Shown: positions 1-9,014, counted from the first letter of the stretch. The stretch is DNA of 64,000 nt from Neofamilia massiliensis (GCF_001299475.1 NZ_CYUJ01000002.1:372001-436000), one strand, 5' to 3'. Numbers and translations are program-made. Notes: generated by a model from the sequence alone, not told the origin.

Positions 1-350
1 AATATAAAAATAGAAAATATAATAATTAACACGAGTAGTATATTCGTATTCAAATTTAGATTTTTTAATAAAAAAGCTATAAAAAATAGTTCCATTATAG
101 AGGTGAAAAGACAATAGTAGTAATTTTTAAAATGAAAACCACCTGTATAAGATCTAAATAGCAATATTATTGATAAAAAATATAATAAGTCATAATTAAG
201 GAGATATACTCTACATACAATGTAAGCAGTCAAATATAAAACAAAATAGTTAAATATAATAAAGCTACCATATTCATATATATCTTTATTTGCTTCATCA
301 AGAATATTTTTTTCTATTAATTTTTTAACTATTAATGATGAGTTGTTCAT
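1..350 (-). CDS. agrB: AgrB-like autoinducer-processing membrane endopeptidase, partial (3' end outside window)
   Basis: AgrB is an integral-membrane cysteine endopeptidase that trims and cyclises the AgrD propeptide. The visible 116 codons show a short polar N-terminus, a hydrophobic segment at about residues 29-48, a second that ends at about residue 66, then FRSYTGGFHF and a Cys six residues after the His (HFKNYYYC). This matches the AgrB R-x-x-x-G-G-x-H motif and its catalytic His/Cys pair. The ATG at 350-348 overlaps the agrD stop (ATGA), so the two are translationally coupled. The gene runs off the left edge; agrC and agrA are expected there but cannot be seen. Family assignment is by motif and by the adjacent agrD. 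Confidence 0.85.
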   Translation of the reverse strand, partial: MNNSSLIVKKLIEKNILDEANKDIYEYGSFIIFNYFVLYLTAYIVCRVYLLNYDLLYFLSIILLFRSYTGGFHFKNYYYCLFTSIMELFFIAFLLKNLNLNTNILLVLIIIFSIFI

Positions 351-490
351 AGCCTATCTAAATTTTTAATTTTACTTGAAATTTTTGAAATATCAGGCTG
401 ATATAAAATACCTACACAAACAGAATTTAAATTATGCCTTACAATTTTTAACAAAAAAACAGATAAAAATTTTGAAATTAGGACACTCAT
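347..490 (-). CDS. agrD: AgrD-like cyclic (thio)lactone autoinducer precursor, 47 aa
   Basis: This small gene lies upstream of agrB on the same strand. The ATG (490-488) follows a good ribosome site (GGAGG, 497-501 on the minus strand). The 47-residue product has a hydrophobic/amphipathic N-terminus (LISKFLSVFLLKIV), a central NSVCVGILYQPDIS and a charged tail. A single Cys followed by a few hydrophobic residues and then YQP-D/E is the hallmark of clostridial AgrD peptides. The ring would close on Cys25. The exact ends of the mature peptide are inferred, not visible. It is short and easily missed by automatic annotation. Confidence 0.85.
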   Translation of the reverse strand: MSVLISKFLSVFLLKIVRHNLNSVCVGILYQPDISKISSKIKNLDRL

Positions 491-525
491 AATTACCTCC
501 GTAAAATTATATTTTATTGCTTTTA

Positions 526-536
526 ATTTTATTATA
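526..536 (-). promoter_or_regulatory. Probable -10 of the agrDB promoter
   Basis: On the minus strand TATAAT (536-531) overlaps TAAAAT (531-526), about 25-30 bases past the TTCAAC repeat pair that faces this way (587-555). No good -35 is visible, as expected for an activator-dependent promoter. Which hexamer is used is unclear. Confidence 0.5.
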
Positions 537-554
537 TTACAAAGAAATTAACAT

Positions 555-631
555 AAAAATGTTGAAAAAAGGCACAAAAATGTTGAAATTAATTTAAATT
601 CAACAAAAATACCTGTTTTTTCAACATTTTT
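555..631. promoter_or_regulatory. Divergent LytTR/AgrA-type operator between agrDB and the RiPP operon
   Basis: Two copies of AAAAATGTTGAA start at 555 and 576, exactly 21 bp apart. Two copies of the reverse-oriented core TTCAAC start at 599 and 620, again 21 bp apart. The halves form an imperfect palindrome centred near 593. Direct repeats one or two helical turns apart are typical sites for LytTR-domain regulators such as AgrA and ComE. Each half points at one of the divergent transcription units. Related sequences occur at 16429-16500 and 19929-19977. The regulator itself is not in the window, so its identity is inferred. Confidence 0.7.
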
Positions 632-653
632 GAAAAATTAAATATATCAGTGG

Positions 654-664
654 TATCTTATAAT
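654..664 (+). promoter_or_regulatory. Promoter -10 of the first RiPP operon
   Basis: TATCTT (654-659) starts 29 bases after the end of the second TTCAAC (625). The same offset (29-30) holds at the other two operator copies. TATAAT at 659-664 is an overlapping alternative. There is no recognisable -35, consistent with activation by a regulator bound just upstream. Confidence 0.5.
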
Positions 665-706
665 TAACAAGAAATTAGAATCTTAAAAAATAATATGGAG
701 GTCAAA

Positions 707-2044
707 ATGAAAGTATCAAAATTTAATCACTATTATAATTGTGACGGAGAAATATTTATTTATAATGCCAGAACAACAGCTCTTGCAAATATTGAAAAAG
801 AAAAATTTGAAGCTTTAAGTAAATTTACCAGTGATAATTCTACTAAGTTAGATAACGATTTCATAAAAGACTTAGAGTTTGGAGGCTTTATTTTGCCAAA
901 AGATGTAGATGAACTAGATATATTAAAAGAAGAAGTTTTTAGATCTAGAATGAATACAGATTCCTTTGGCCTAACAATAGCTCCAACTTTAGCTTGTAAC
1001 TTTAAATGTCCTTATTGTTATGAAAGAGAAGTTACAGACTGTAGCCTTATGACTGAAGAGGTCCAAGAAAAAATAATAGAATTTATAGAAGCAAAAATTC
1101 CTACAATAAACCACCTTAGTATCTCTTGGTATGGAGGAGAACCTCTATTAAAAAAAGAAATCATAGAAAATCTCAGTGAGAAAATAATAAAACTATGTGA
1201 AGAAAACAATGTAAGTTACCACGCAGGAATAACAACAAATGGATACTTTCTAGACAAAGACACCCTAGAAATGTTACACAAAAATAAAGTAAACTCTATC
1301 CAAGTTCCCCTAGACGGAATGAAAGATAACCATGACGAAACTAGGTTTATTTCTAAAGACAGGGGAAGCTTCGATAAGATAATAGAAAACCTACTGTCAG
1401 TTAAAGATCTCTACCAAGACGAAAAAGAAAACTATCCTAGAATAAATATTAGAGTAAATATAACTAGAAAAAATCACAAGGACATATATGACCTAGTAGA
1501 CCTCTTCAAAGAAAAAGGCCTCAATGAATATGTAGGAATGTATATAGCAAAAATTGATGACCCCTTAGATACAAACTATGAATATACACTAACAAATGAA
1601 GAATTTATAAAACTACAAAATGATTTTTCAAAAATTATACCAAAAGACAAGGACGAAGATGTATTTTGGAAATACTATCCAGATAGAATAACAGCAAGTT
1701 GTTGTTGCGATAGCATATCTGCCTTTGTAGTAGATCCAAAAGGTAGGCTGTATAAATGCTGGGAAGAAATAGGCCATGAAGAATATAGTCTCGGCGACCT
1801 AATAAATGGCAGAAAAAAATATTATCCAAAAAATTACTATAAGTACTTATTAGATACATCAATTACAAACGAAAAATGTAGTAAATGTAGCATACTGCCA
1901 GTTTGTATGGGTGGAAGATGCCCATATAGAATAGCAAACAATACAGCCCTAAGCTGTAAGGAAATGGAAGATACCTTTAATTATTGGATGAATAACTCCT
2001 TTAAGTCTCTTAATAAAAAAGACATTAGAAAAATTAGTATTTAA
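707..2044 (+). CDS. Radical SAM/SPASM peptide maturase (Clo7bot-like cluster)
   Basis: This is a 445-residue radical SAM enzyme that probably modifies the Cys-rich peptides encoded downstream. The cluster motif CNFKCPYC (C97, C101, C104) binds the SAM-cleaving [4Fe-4S] cluster, WYGGEP follows, and the C-terminus holds a SPASM domain (GRLYKC, then CSKCSILPVC and a last Cys in ALSC) for auxiliary clusters. The ~85 N-terminal residues resemble the peptide-recognition region found in such maturases. The start is ATG 707, with GGAGG at 697-701; an in-frame ATG at 695 overlaps that site and is rejected. Thioether (sactipeptide/ranthipeptide) formation is likely from family knowledge but unproven here. 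The arrangement recalls the Clo7bot Cys-rich peptide/maturase family. Confidence 0.88.
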   Translation: MKVSKFNHYYNCDGEIFIYNARTTALANIEKEKFEALSKFTSDNSTKLDNDFIKDLEFGGFILPKDVDELDILKEEVFRSRMNTDSFGLTIAPTLACNFKCPYCYEREVTDCSLMTEEVQEKIIEFIEAKIPTINHLSISWYGGEPLLKKEIIENLSEKIIKLCEENNVSYHAGITTNGYFLDKDTLEMLHKNKVNSIQVPLDGMKDNHDETRFISKDRGSFDKIIENLLSVKDLYQDEKENYPRINIRVNITRKNHKDIYDLVDLFKEKGLNEYVGMYIAKIDDPLDTNYEYTLTNEEFIKLQNDFSKIIPKDKDEDVFWKYYPDRITASCCCDSISAFVVDPKGRLYKCWEEIGHEEYSLGDLINGRKKYYPKNYYKYLLDTSITNEKCSKCSILPVCMGGRCPYRIANNTALSCKEMEDTFNYWMNNSFKSLNKKDIRKISI

Positions 2045-2050
2045 CTAGGT

Positions 2051-2349
2051 TAATAACACACTGCTAGAATACTGTAAGTATATAAAAATAAAAACTTAAA
2101 CAGGAGGTATATTATGAAATATATAGTAAATCCTTTTGATGCTACTACAAGTGACTGTGAATGTAATTGCTTAGTTAATTGTAAATGCAATGGGCCAGCT
2201 GGAAATGTTTGTGCTCCTCATGGGGATAATTCGTGTGTTGTAAAATGTGAAACTAAATGTTCAAACAATTGTACTGGTACAAACTCAGTAGCATCTCCAA
2301 CATCTTTTAATTTCTAAGAAGTAAAATAAAACGTAGCAGTGTGTTATTA
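2051..2349. repeat. 16-bp inverted repeat flanking precursor gene 1
   Basis: The arms taataacacactgcta (2051-2066) and its exact reverse complement (2334-2349) enclose the first precursor gene. The right arm ends 7 bases before the GAGGTG ribosome site of the next permease. Similar pairs enclose the other four precursor genes. In RNA the arms could form a stem with the peptide gene in its loop; they could also be recombination sites. Confidence 0.85.
2114..2317 (+). CDS. Cys-rich RiPP precursor peptide 1 (67 aa)
   Basis: This is a small peptide with a conserved leader-like start (MKYIVNPFDATTSDC), a variable middle holding ten Cys, and a conserved tail (CSNNCTGTNSVASPTSFNF). It is the first of five related peptides in the operon, each followed by its own ABC-2 permease. 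A strong ribosome site (AGGAGG, 2102-2107) precedes it. It has no signal peptide, so export probably uses the ABC system after modification by the maturase at 707-2044. The pattern resembles the Clo7bot family of Cys-rich peptides. Mature ends and cross-links cannot be read from sequence. Confidence 0.85.
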   Translation: MKYIVNPFDATTSDCECNCLVNCKCNGPAGNVCAPHGDNSCVVKCETKCSNNCTGTNSVASPTSFNF

Positions 2350-2367
2350 TATAAATGAGGTGATAGA

Positions 2368-3753
2368 ATGTACTTAGAATTAAAATCATTTTTTTCAAAT
2401 AAAATTATAAGGCTAGTTTTAATAGCATCAATAATCTTGTCTTGCTTTTATGTCTATACAGTTATTGAAAACGGAGACAATGTAGATAACTCTATTAATA
2501 ATACAAGACGAGAAATAGTTAATAATAAAAAGTATTATGATGATATAGTTACAAGCATAGAAATGTATACTCCAGAAAAGTATAGATATTTAAAGGATGA
2601 GTATATTAAGTCTTTGGACTGGGAAATAAAAGCTGATGAAAGATATTTGGACTTATTGTTAGATGGTTATAGAAAAAATGAAAAAGGGTTACGAAAACTA
2701 ATAATATACTTTAACTTATATTATATGGCCATACAAACTGACTATGAAAGAGGCTATGAATATCCTACCCAAGTTTTCAAAGATGAAATAGAAAACTACC
2801 TAGATCTTTCAGAGCTTCCCTTTGACTTATATGCTCTAGAAGACCTCCACAATGTAAGTTGGTCTAATGTTAATAATAAAGAATCAGAGGAAGATAGAGA
2901 ATCGCTTCATAGAGCCTATGAAGAGAACAAAAAAGGTGTAGAAAGAAAATTTTTCCTCTATAAAAATAATTTAAGAGAAGTAGATGAAACAAGCTTGTCT
3001 CCATGGACTTATTTAGCTTACATTTACTCATATACTTCAACTAAGACTCAAATATTTCTTCCTTTAATAATATTATTAGCTAGTTATCTGATGATTTTTT
3101 GTAGGAAGGAAAAGTCCCTAGACCTAATAAAATTAAAGGCAGATAAAAAATCTAAAATCTATAGCCACTATCTAAAAATAATCCTAAGTCTTAGTTTAAT
3201 AATCTTATTAGTTCCAGACCTTTTGGCAATTCTATTTATGGGCATAAAAAATGGTTTCTATGGCCTAAAAAATCCAATAGGTATATATGTAGAAGGATTA
3301 AGGTTCTTTAACCCTTACGAACACATATTTTCAGGAGCTGGTACTAGAGGATTAGGACTAGTATATGGCATAGGTTATTATCCTGATGGATATGTAATGG
3401 CATTCCCAGGCCTTAGCAATATAGAATTTTACAAATTTCTCCTTCTATCCATTGTTCCAAGTATTTTAAAATTAGTATTTTTTATCTCTCTTGGAGTTTC
3501 TATAGGCCTACTTATAAAAAATACTACCATAAGCTTACTTGTAAGTTCTCTAATAACTTTATTTACAGTTTTATCTGCAAGTTTAAATGCTCTAAAAACT
3601 CCGTATAATATATTTTCACTAGATAGTGGTTGGAATATTACCCTAGGTCATACTAATTTTTCTTGGCTAGGCAGTGTTCTTGGTCTTAGCCTAGGAATAA
3701 TTGTAGTGCTTGTTGTAAGTTTAGTTGTCTTAAACAAAAAAGAATTAGATTGA
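2368..3753 (+). CDS. ABC-2-type permease paired with precursor 1
   Basis: This is a 461-residue membrane protein: one N-terminal transmembrane segment (about 13-33), a large hydrophilic and probably extracytoplasmic domain (about 34-215), then about five transmembrane segments (from about 220 to the end). It is the first of five permeases closely alike in the C-terminal membrane part and in FKDEIENYLDLSELPFDLY, but differing in the first ~100 residues, around residues 165-200 and in a loop near 300-340. It has no ATPase domain and probably shares the one at 10778-11692. It may export, or give immunity to, the peptide encoded just upstream; that role is inferred from the strict pairing. Confidence 0.82.
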   Translation: MYLELKSFFSNKIIRLVLIASIILSCFYVYTVIENGDNVDNSINNTRREIVNNKKYYDDIVTSIEMYTPEKYRYLKDEYIKSLDWEIKADERYLDLLLDGYRKNEKGLRKLIIYFNLYYMAIQTDYERGYEYPTQVFKDEIENYLDLSELPFDLYALEDLHNVSWSNVNNKESEEDRESLHRAYEENKKGVERKFFLYKNNLREVDETSLSPWTYLAYIYSYTSTKTQIFLPLIILLASYLMIFCRKEKSLDLIKLKADKKSKIYSHYLKIILSLSLIILLVPDLLAILFMGIKNGFYGLKNPIGIYVEGLRFFNPYEHIFSGAGTRGLGLVYGIGYYPDGYVMAFPGLSNIEFYKFLLLSIVPSILKLVFFISLGVSIGLLIKNTTISLLVSSLITLFTVLSASLNALKTPYNIFSLDSGWNITLGHTNFSWLGSVLGLSLGIIVVLVVSLVVLNKKELD

Positions 3754-3799
3754 GAAAAATCATAAGAATAAAATTTAGAGAATTAAATGATCTCATAAA

Positions 3800-4089
3800 T
3801 AACACACTGCTAAAGAAAATCAAATATAAAATAAACATAAACAGAAAACAAGGAGGAAATTTATGAAATATATAGTTAATCCTTTTGATGCTACTACAAG
3901 TGACTGTAATTGTAACTGTTCATCTGCTTGCAATTGTAACTGTACAATAGCTAACGTTAAAGTTTGTGATCCAAATATATGTGCTCTATGTGAATCAAAT
4001 TGTATAAACAATTGTACTGGCACAAACTCAGTAGCATCTCCAACATCTTTTAATTTCTAAGAAGTAAAACAAAGCCTAGCAGTGTGTTA
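3800..4089. repeat. Inverted repeat flanking precursor gene 2
   Basis: The arms taacacactgcta (3800-3812) and tagcagtgtgtta (4077-4089) are exact reverse complements over 13 bp. They have the same placement as in unit 1: left arm before the precursor gene, right arm just before the permease ribosome site. Confidence 0.8.
3863..4060 (+). CDS. Cys-rich RiPP precursor peptide 2 (65 aa)
   Basis: This has the same leader (MKYIVNPFDATTSDC) and tail (NNCTGTNSVASPTSFNF) as precursor 1, with a different central part (NCNCSSACNCNC, then NICALCESNC) holding eleven Cys in all. The ribosome site AGGAGG lies at 3851-3856. Its 5' untranslated region is nearly identical to that of precursor 5. Confidence 0.85.
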   Translation: MKYIVNPFDATTSDCNCNCSSACNCNCTIANVKVCDPNICALCESNCINNCTGTNSVASPTSFNF

Positions 4090-4110
4090 CTATATAAATG
4101 AGGTGATAGT

Positions 4111-5496
4111 ATGTACTTAGAGTTAAAATCATTTTTTTCCAACAAAATTATTAGGCTAGTCTTAATAGCGTCAATAATTTTGTCTGGATTTTATGTCTAT
4201 ACAGTCATTGAAAATGGAGACAATGTAGGCAACTCAATTAATTATATAAGACGAGATATAGTTGAATATAAGAAATATTATGATGATGCAGTTACAAGTA
4301 TAGAAATGTATACTCCAACGAATTATAGATATTTAAAAGATGAGGCAATTAAAGCTAGAACTTGGGAAATAGAGGCTAGAGAGAGAAAGTTAGACTTATT
4401 GTTAGACGGATATAGAAAAAATGAGCAGGAGTTACGAAAACTATCAATATATTTTAACTTATATTATATGAGCCTTCAAGCTGACTATGAAAATGGATAT
4501 AAGTACTCCACCCAAGTTTTTAAAGATGAAATAGAAAATTATCTAGACCTATCAGAGCTTCCTTTTGACTTATATGCCCTAGAAGACATCCACAATGTAA
4601 GTTGGTCTAATATTAATAGTATAGAATCAGAGGAATATAGAGAAGCACTTCATAAAGCTCATGAAGAGCAAAGAAAAACTTTAGAAAGAGATTTTTTCCT
4701 ATTAAAAAATAATTTAAGAGAAGTTGACTCCGCAAGTCTATCTCCATGGACTTATTTAGCCTATACTTATTCATCTAAATTGACTAAGGTTCAGTTATTT
4801 GTTCCTTTATTAATAATGCTATCAACCTATATGCTTATTTATGCTAGAAAGGAAAAGTCCCTAGACCTAATAAAACTAAAGGCAGATAAAAAATCTAAAA
4901 TCTACACCCACTATCTAAAAATAATTCTAAGTCTTAGTCTAATAATACTATTAGTTCCAGACCTATTGGCAATTATCTTTATGGGCATAAAAAATGGTTT
5001 TTATGGTCTAAAGAATCCAATAGGTATATATGTAGAAGGCCTAAAATCTCTTTATCCCTATGAAAATTTAGGAATAGGGGCTAGAGTTAGAGGCTTGGGA
5101 CAAGTAAATGGCATAGGTTATTATCCTAATGGAGATATAATAGAATTCCCAAGACTTACAAATATAGAATTTTACAAATTTCTCCTTCTATCCACTGTTC
5201 CAAGTATTTTAAAATTAGTATTCTTTATATCTCTTGGAGTTTCTATAGGCCTACTAATAAAAAATAATACCATAAGCTTACTTGTAAGTTCTCTAATAAC
5301 TTTATTTACAGTTTTATCTGCAAGTTTAAATGGTTTAAAAACTCCATATAATATATTTTCACTAGATAGTGGTTGGAATATAACTTTAGGTCATACAAAC
5401 TTTTCTTGGCTAGGCAGTGTTCTAGGTCTTAGCCTAGGAATAATTATAGTGGTCGCCGTAAGCTTATTAGTCTTAAATAAAGGAGAATTAGACTGA
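4111..5496 (+). CDS. ABC-2-type permease paired with precursor 2
   Basis: This is a 461-residue homologue of the permease at 2368-3753 with the same topology: one N-terminal membrane segment, a large exposed domain and a C-terminal membrane bundle. Differences concentrate in the exposed domain (residues about 35-85 and 165-200) and in the loop after YVEGLKSLYPYEN. The ribosome site GAGGTG lies at 4100-4105. It lacks ATP-binding motifs and must use an ATPase in trans. Confidence 0.82.
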   Translation: MYLELKSFFSNKIIRLVLIASIILSGFYVYTVIENGDNVGNSINYIRRDIVEYKKYYDDAVTSIEMYTPTNYRYLKDEAIKARTWEIEARERKLDLLLDGYRKNEQELRKLSIYFNLYYMSLQADYENGYKYSTQVFKDEIENYLDLSELPFDLYALEDIHNVSWSNINSIESEEYREALHKAHEEQRKTLERDFFLLKNNLREVDSASLSPWTYLAYTYSSKLTKVQLFVPLLIMLSTYMLIYARKEKSLDLIKLKADKKSKIYTHYLKIILSLSLIILLVPDLLAIIFMGIKNGFYGLKNPIGIYVEGLKSLYPYENLGIGARVRGLGQVNGIGYYPNGDIIEFPRLTNIEFYKFLLLSTVPSILKLVFFISLGVSIGLLIKNNTISLLVSSLITLFTVLSASLNGLKTPYNIFSLDSGWNITLGHTNFSWLGSVLGLSLGIIIVVAVSLLVLNKGELD

Positions 5497-5540
5497 GAAA
5501 AAGTATAAGAATAAAATTTAGAGAATTAAATTACCCCATA

Positions 5541-5853
5541 AATAACACACTGTTAAACAATATAAACGTATAAAAAAGAAAAACGTAAATAGGAGGAAAT
5601 TTTATGAAATATATAGTTAATCCATTTGATGTTACTACAAGTGACTGTACTTGTAACTGTTCATCTGCTTGTCATTGTCAATGCACAGTGGCTCTAAATG
5701 ATACTAATATATGTGGAGATAGAGACTGCAGATTTTATTGTGAGAGAAATTGTGAATCGAATTGTTCAAACAATTGTACTGGCACAAACTCAGTAGCATC
5801 TCCAACATCTTTTAATTTCTAAGAAGTAAAACAAAGCCTAGCAGTGTGTTATT
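5541..5853. repeat. Inverted repeat flanking precursor gene 3
   Basis: The arms are aataacacactgtta (5541-5555) and tagcagtgtgttatt (5839-5853). The single departure from perfect complementarity is a T opposite G, which stays paired as G-U in RNA. This is weak but consistent support for an RNA stem. Confidence 0.8.
5604..5822 (+). CDS. Cys-rich RiPP precursor peptide 3 (72 aa)
   Basis: This is the longest of the five precursors, with twelve Cys. The leader is MKYIVNPFDVTTSDC, followed by TCNCSSACHCQC and a distinct charged segment (NICGDRDCRFYCERNC), then the common tail. A ribosome site (AGGAGG) precedes it. It is presumably matured by the same radical SAM enzyme as its siblings. Confidence 0.85.
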   Translation: MKYIVNPFDVTTSDCTCNCSSACHCQCTVALNDTNICGDRDCRFYCERNCESNCSNNCTGTNSVASPTSFNF

Positions 5854-5872
5854 ATATAAATGAGGTGATCGT

Positions 5873-7261
5873 ATGTATTTAGAATTAAAATCATTTTTTT
5901 CCAATAAAATTATAAGGCTAGTATTAATAATTTCAATTATTCTATCTATTTTTATGGTATATAATATTTTTGAAAATGGAGACAGATCTGAAGGCGCGAT
6001 TAATTACCTAAGACAAGAGATAGTAACAGATAAGAAGTACTATGATGATAAGATTACAAGCATAGAAATGTATACTCCAGATAAATATAGATATCTAAAA
6101 GATGAGTACATTAAGTCTAAGGACTGGGAAATTGAAACCCAAGAAAGAAGATTAGACTTATATTTAGATGGATATAGAAAAAACGAACAAGAGCTAAGAA
6201 AACTTTCAATATACTTCAACCTATATTATATGGCCATACAAACTGATTATGAAAGAGGTTATGAATATCCTACCCAAGTTTTTAAAGATGAAATTGAAAA
6301 CTATTTGGATCTTTCAGAGCTTCCCTTTGACTTATATGCCCTAGAAGACCTCCACAATGTAAGTTGGTCTAATGTTAATTCTTTTATAAGAAAAGAAATA
6401 GATAGGGAAGAGCTCCATGATGGATATGAAGTAAATAAAAAAAAATTAGAAAGAGATTTTTTCCTCTATAAAAATAATTTAAGAGAAGTAGATAATAAAA
6501 GTTTATCTCCATGGACTTATTTAGCCTTTACCTATTCATTTAAATTGAATAAGGTTCAGTTATTTGTTCCTTTATTAATAATGCTATCAACCTATATGCT
6601 TATTTATTCTAGGAAGGAAAAGTCCCTAGACCTAATAAAACTAAAGGCAGATAAAAAATCTAAAATCTACACCCACTATCTAAAAATAATTTTAAGTCTG
6701 TGCCTAATAATACTATTAGTTCCAGACCTATTGGCAATTCTCTTTATGGGTATAAAAAATGGCTTTTATGGCCTGAAAAATCCAATAGGTATGTATGTAG
6801 AAGGACTAAAATCTCTTTACCCTTATGAAAATATAAGCTCAGGAGCAAGTATTAGAGGCTTAGGTCTAATAGTGGGAACAGGATTTAACTCACTTGGACA
6901 CCTTATAGACTTCCTAGGACTTACCAATATAGAATTTTATAAATTTCTTCTTCTATCCACTGTTCCAAGTATTTTAAAATTAGTATTTTTTATCTCTCTT
7001 GGAGTTTCTATAGGATTACTAATAAAAAACAACACCATAAGCTTACTTGTAAGTTCTCTTATAACTTTATTTACAGTTTTATCAGCAAACTTATATGGTC
7101 TAAAAACTCCATATAATATTTTCTCTTTCGATAGTGGTTGGAATATAACTCTAGGTCATACAAACTTTTCTTGGCTAGGTAGTGTTCTTGGCCTTAGTAT
7201 TGGAATAATTATAGTGGTATCTGTAAGTTTACTTGTCTTAAATAAAAAAGAATTAGACTGA
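5873..7261 (+). CDS. ABC-2-type permease paired with precursor 3
   Basis: This is the 462-residue third member of the permease family. It shares the C-terminal membrane bundle and the FKDEIENYLDLSELPFDLY block with the others. The exposed domain is closest to the fifth permease in places (both have IISIILSIF and YEVNKK). It has no ATPase domain. The ribosome site GAGGTG lies at 5862-5867. Confidence 0.82.
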   Translation: MYLELKSFFSNKIIRLVLIISIILSIFMVYNIFENGDRSEGAINYLRQEIVTDKKYYDDKITSIEMYTPDKYRYLKDEYIKSKDWEIETQERRLDLYLDGYRKNEQELRKLSIYFNLYYMAIQTDYERGYEYPTQVFKDEIENYLDLSELPFDLYALEDLHNVSWSNVNSFIRKEIDREELHDGYEVNKKKLERDFFLYKNNLREVDNKSLSPWTYLAFTYSFKLNKVQLFVPLLIMLSTYMLIYSRKEKSLDLIKLKADKKSKIYTHYLKIILSLCLIILLVPDLLAILFMGIKNGFYGLKNPIGMYVEGLKSLYPYENISSGASIRGLGLIVGTGFNSLGHLIDFLGLTNIEFYKFLLLSTVPSILKLVFFISLGVSIGLLIKNNTISLLVSSLITLFTVLSANLYGLKTPYNIFSFDSGWNITLGHTNFSWLGSVLGLSIGIIIVVSVSLLVLNKKELD

Positions 7262-7303
7262 GAAAAAGTATAAGAATAAAATTTAGAAAATGGATCATTA
7301 CAT

Positions 7304-7610
7304 TAATAACACACTGCTACGATACTGTAAGCATATAAAAATAAAAACTTAAATAGGAGGTATATTATGAAATATATAGTTAATCCATTAAATATTGGAA
7401 AAAATGGTGATTGTAATGGGATAAATTTTTGCAATTGTAATTTTCTGAAAGATTGTTCCGACAAAAAAGAGAAGCCGTGTAAAAATTTTATTCCATGTGG
7501 AAGTAAATGTGACGCACTTTGTACATCTGATTGTTCAGGAACTGATTCAGTAAACTCTCCATCTTCATTTAATTTTTAGTTAGCAAATAAAACCTAGCAG
7601 TGTGTTATTA
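7304..7610. repeat. 16-bp inverted repeat flanking precursor gene 4
   Basis: The arms taataacacactgcta (7304-7319) and its perfect reverse complement (7595-7610) match unit 1 exactly, although the precursor gene between them is the most divergent of the five. Confidence 0.85.
7367..7579 (+). CDS. Cys-rich RiPP precursor peptide 4 (70 aa, divergent type)
   Basis: The start MKYIVNPLNIGKNGDCNG differs from precursors 1-3, and the tail is altered (CSGTDSVNSPSSFNF). Nine Cys are present, with Lys/Asp-rich spacing (DKKEKPCKNFIPC). Its 5' untranslated region matches that of precursor 1, whereas its leader matches precursor 5, which points to past recombination among units. Confidence 0.85.
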   Translation: MKYIVNPLNIGKNGDCNGINFCNCNFLKDCSDKKEKPCKNFIPCGSKCDALCTSDCSGTDSVNSPSSFNF

Positions 7611-7628
7611 TATAAATGAGGTGAATAT

Positions 7629-9014
7629 ATGTACTTAGAAATAAAATCATTTTTTTCCAATAAAATTATAAGACTAATATTAATTGCATCAATAATTCTA
7701 TCTGTTTTTATGGGCTATTATATCCTTGAAAGTGGGGATAAATTGGAAAGTACAATTAATCATATTAGACAAAATATAGTTACATTTAAGAAAAATTATG
7801 ATGATAAAGTTACAAGCATAGAAATGTATACTCCAAAAAAGTATAGATATTTAAAAGACGAGTATATTAAGTCCATGGATTGGTTGATTGAAGTAGAAGA
7901 AAGTCGTGTAGATTTACTATTAGATGGTTATAGAAAAAATGAAAATGAATTAAGAAAGTTATGGATATACCTAAATTTATATTATATGAGCCTTAGAGCT
8001 GACTATGAAAGCGGTTATGGGTATTCTACTCAAGTTTTCAAAGACGAAATAGAAAACTACCTAGATCTTTCAGAGCTTCCTTTTGATTTATATGCCCTAG
8101 AGGACCTCTACAATGTAAGTTGGTCTAATGTTAATAATAAAGAATCAGAGGAAGACATAGACTTACTTCATATAGCCTATGAAGAAGAAAGAAAAACTTT
8201 AGAAAGAGAATTTTTTCTATTAAAAAATAATTTAAGAGAAGTTGACTTTATAAACCTATCTCCATGGACATATTTGTTTTATACCTATTCATTTATATCA
8301 ACTAAGGTTCAGCTATTTGTTCCTTTATTAATAATGCTATCAACCTATATGCTTATTTATTCTAGGAAGGAAAAGTCCCTAGACCTAATAAAACTAAAGG
8401 CAGAAAAGAAGTCTAAGATCTACACCCACTATCTAAAAATAATTTTAAGTCTTAGTTTAATAATATTACTAGTTCCAGACCTATTGGCAATTATTTTTAT
8501 GGGAATAAAAAACGGTTTTTATGGCCTAAAAAATCCAATAGAAATTTATAAGGAAGGCCTAAAATCTCTTCAGCCTTACCAAAACATCGGAATTATTGCT
8601 AATATTAGAGGCTTAGGCTTGATATCTGCAACAGGATTTTTTTCTTCATCTGATCCTATTGGATTTTTAGGGCTAGAAAATATAGAGTTTTATAAGTTTC
8701 TCCTTCTATCCTTTATACCAAGTCTTTTAAAACTAATATTCTTTATTTCTCTTGGAGTTTCTATAGGCTTACTAATAAAAAATAATACCATAAGCCTACT
8801 TGTAAGTTCTCTTATAACTTTATTTACAGTTTTATCGGCAAGTTTAAATGGTTTAAAAACTCCATATAATATTTTCTCTTTAGATAGTGGTTGGAATATA
8901 ACTTTAGGTCATACAAACTTCTCTTGGCTAGGCAGTGTTCTTGGTCTTAGCCTAGGAATAATTATAGTGATTTTTGTAAGCTTACTTGTCTTAAACAAAA
9001 AAGAATTAGATTGA
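7629..9014 (+). CDS. ABC-2-type permease paired with precursor 4
   Basis: This is the 461-residue fourth permease. It has the same architecture but carries the most substitutions in the loop before the last membrane segments (IGIIANIRGLGLISATGFF), in line with the more divergent precursor it accompanies. It has no ATP-binding motifs. The ribosome site GAGGTG lies at 7618-7623. Confidence 0.82.
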   Translation: MYLEIKSFFSNKIIRLILIASIILSVFMGYYILESGDKLESTINHIRQNIVTFKKNYDDKVTSIEMYTPKKYRYLKDEYIKSMDWLIEVEESRVDLLLDGYRKNENELRKLWIYLNLYYMSLRADYESGYGYSTQVFKDEIENYLDLSELPFDLYALEDLYNVSWSNVNNKESEEDIDLLHIAYEEERKTLEREFFLLKNNLREVDFINLSPWTYLFYTYSFISTKVQLFVPLLIMLSTYMLIYSRKEKSLDLIKLKAEKKSKIYTHYLKIILSLSLIILLVPDLLAIIFMGIKNGFYGLKNPIEIYKEGLKSLQPYQNIGIIANIRGLGLISATGFFSSSDPIGFLGLENIEFYKFLLLSFIPSLLKLIFFISLGVSIGLLIKNNTISLLVSSLITLFTVLSASLNGLKTPYNIFSLDSGWNITLGHTNFSWLGSVLGLSLGIIIVIFVSLLVLNKKELD

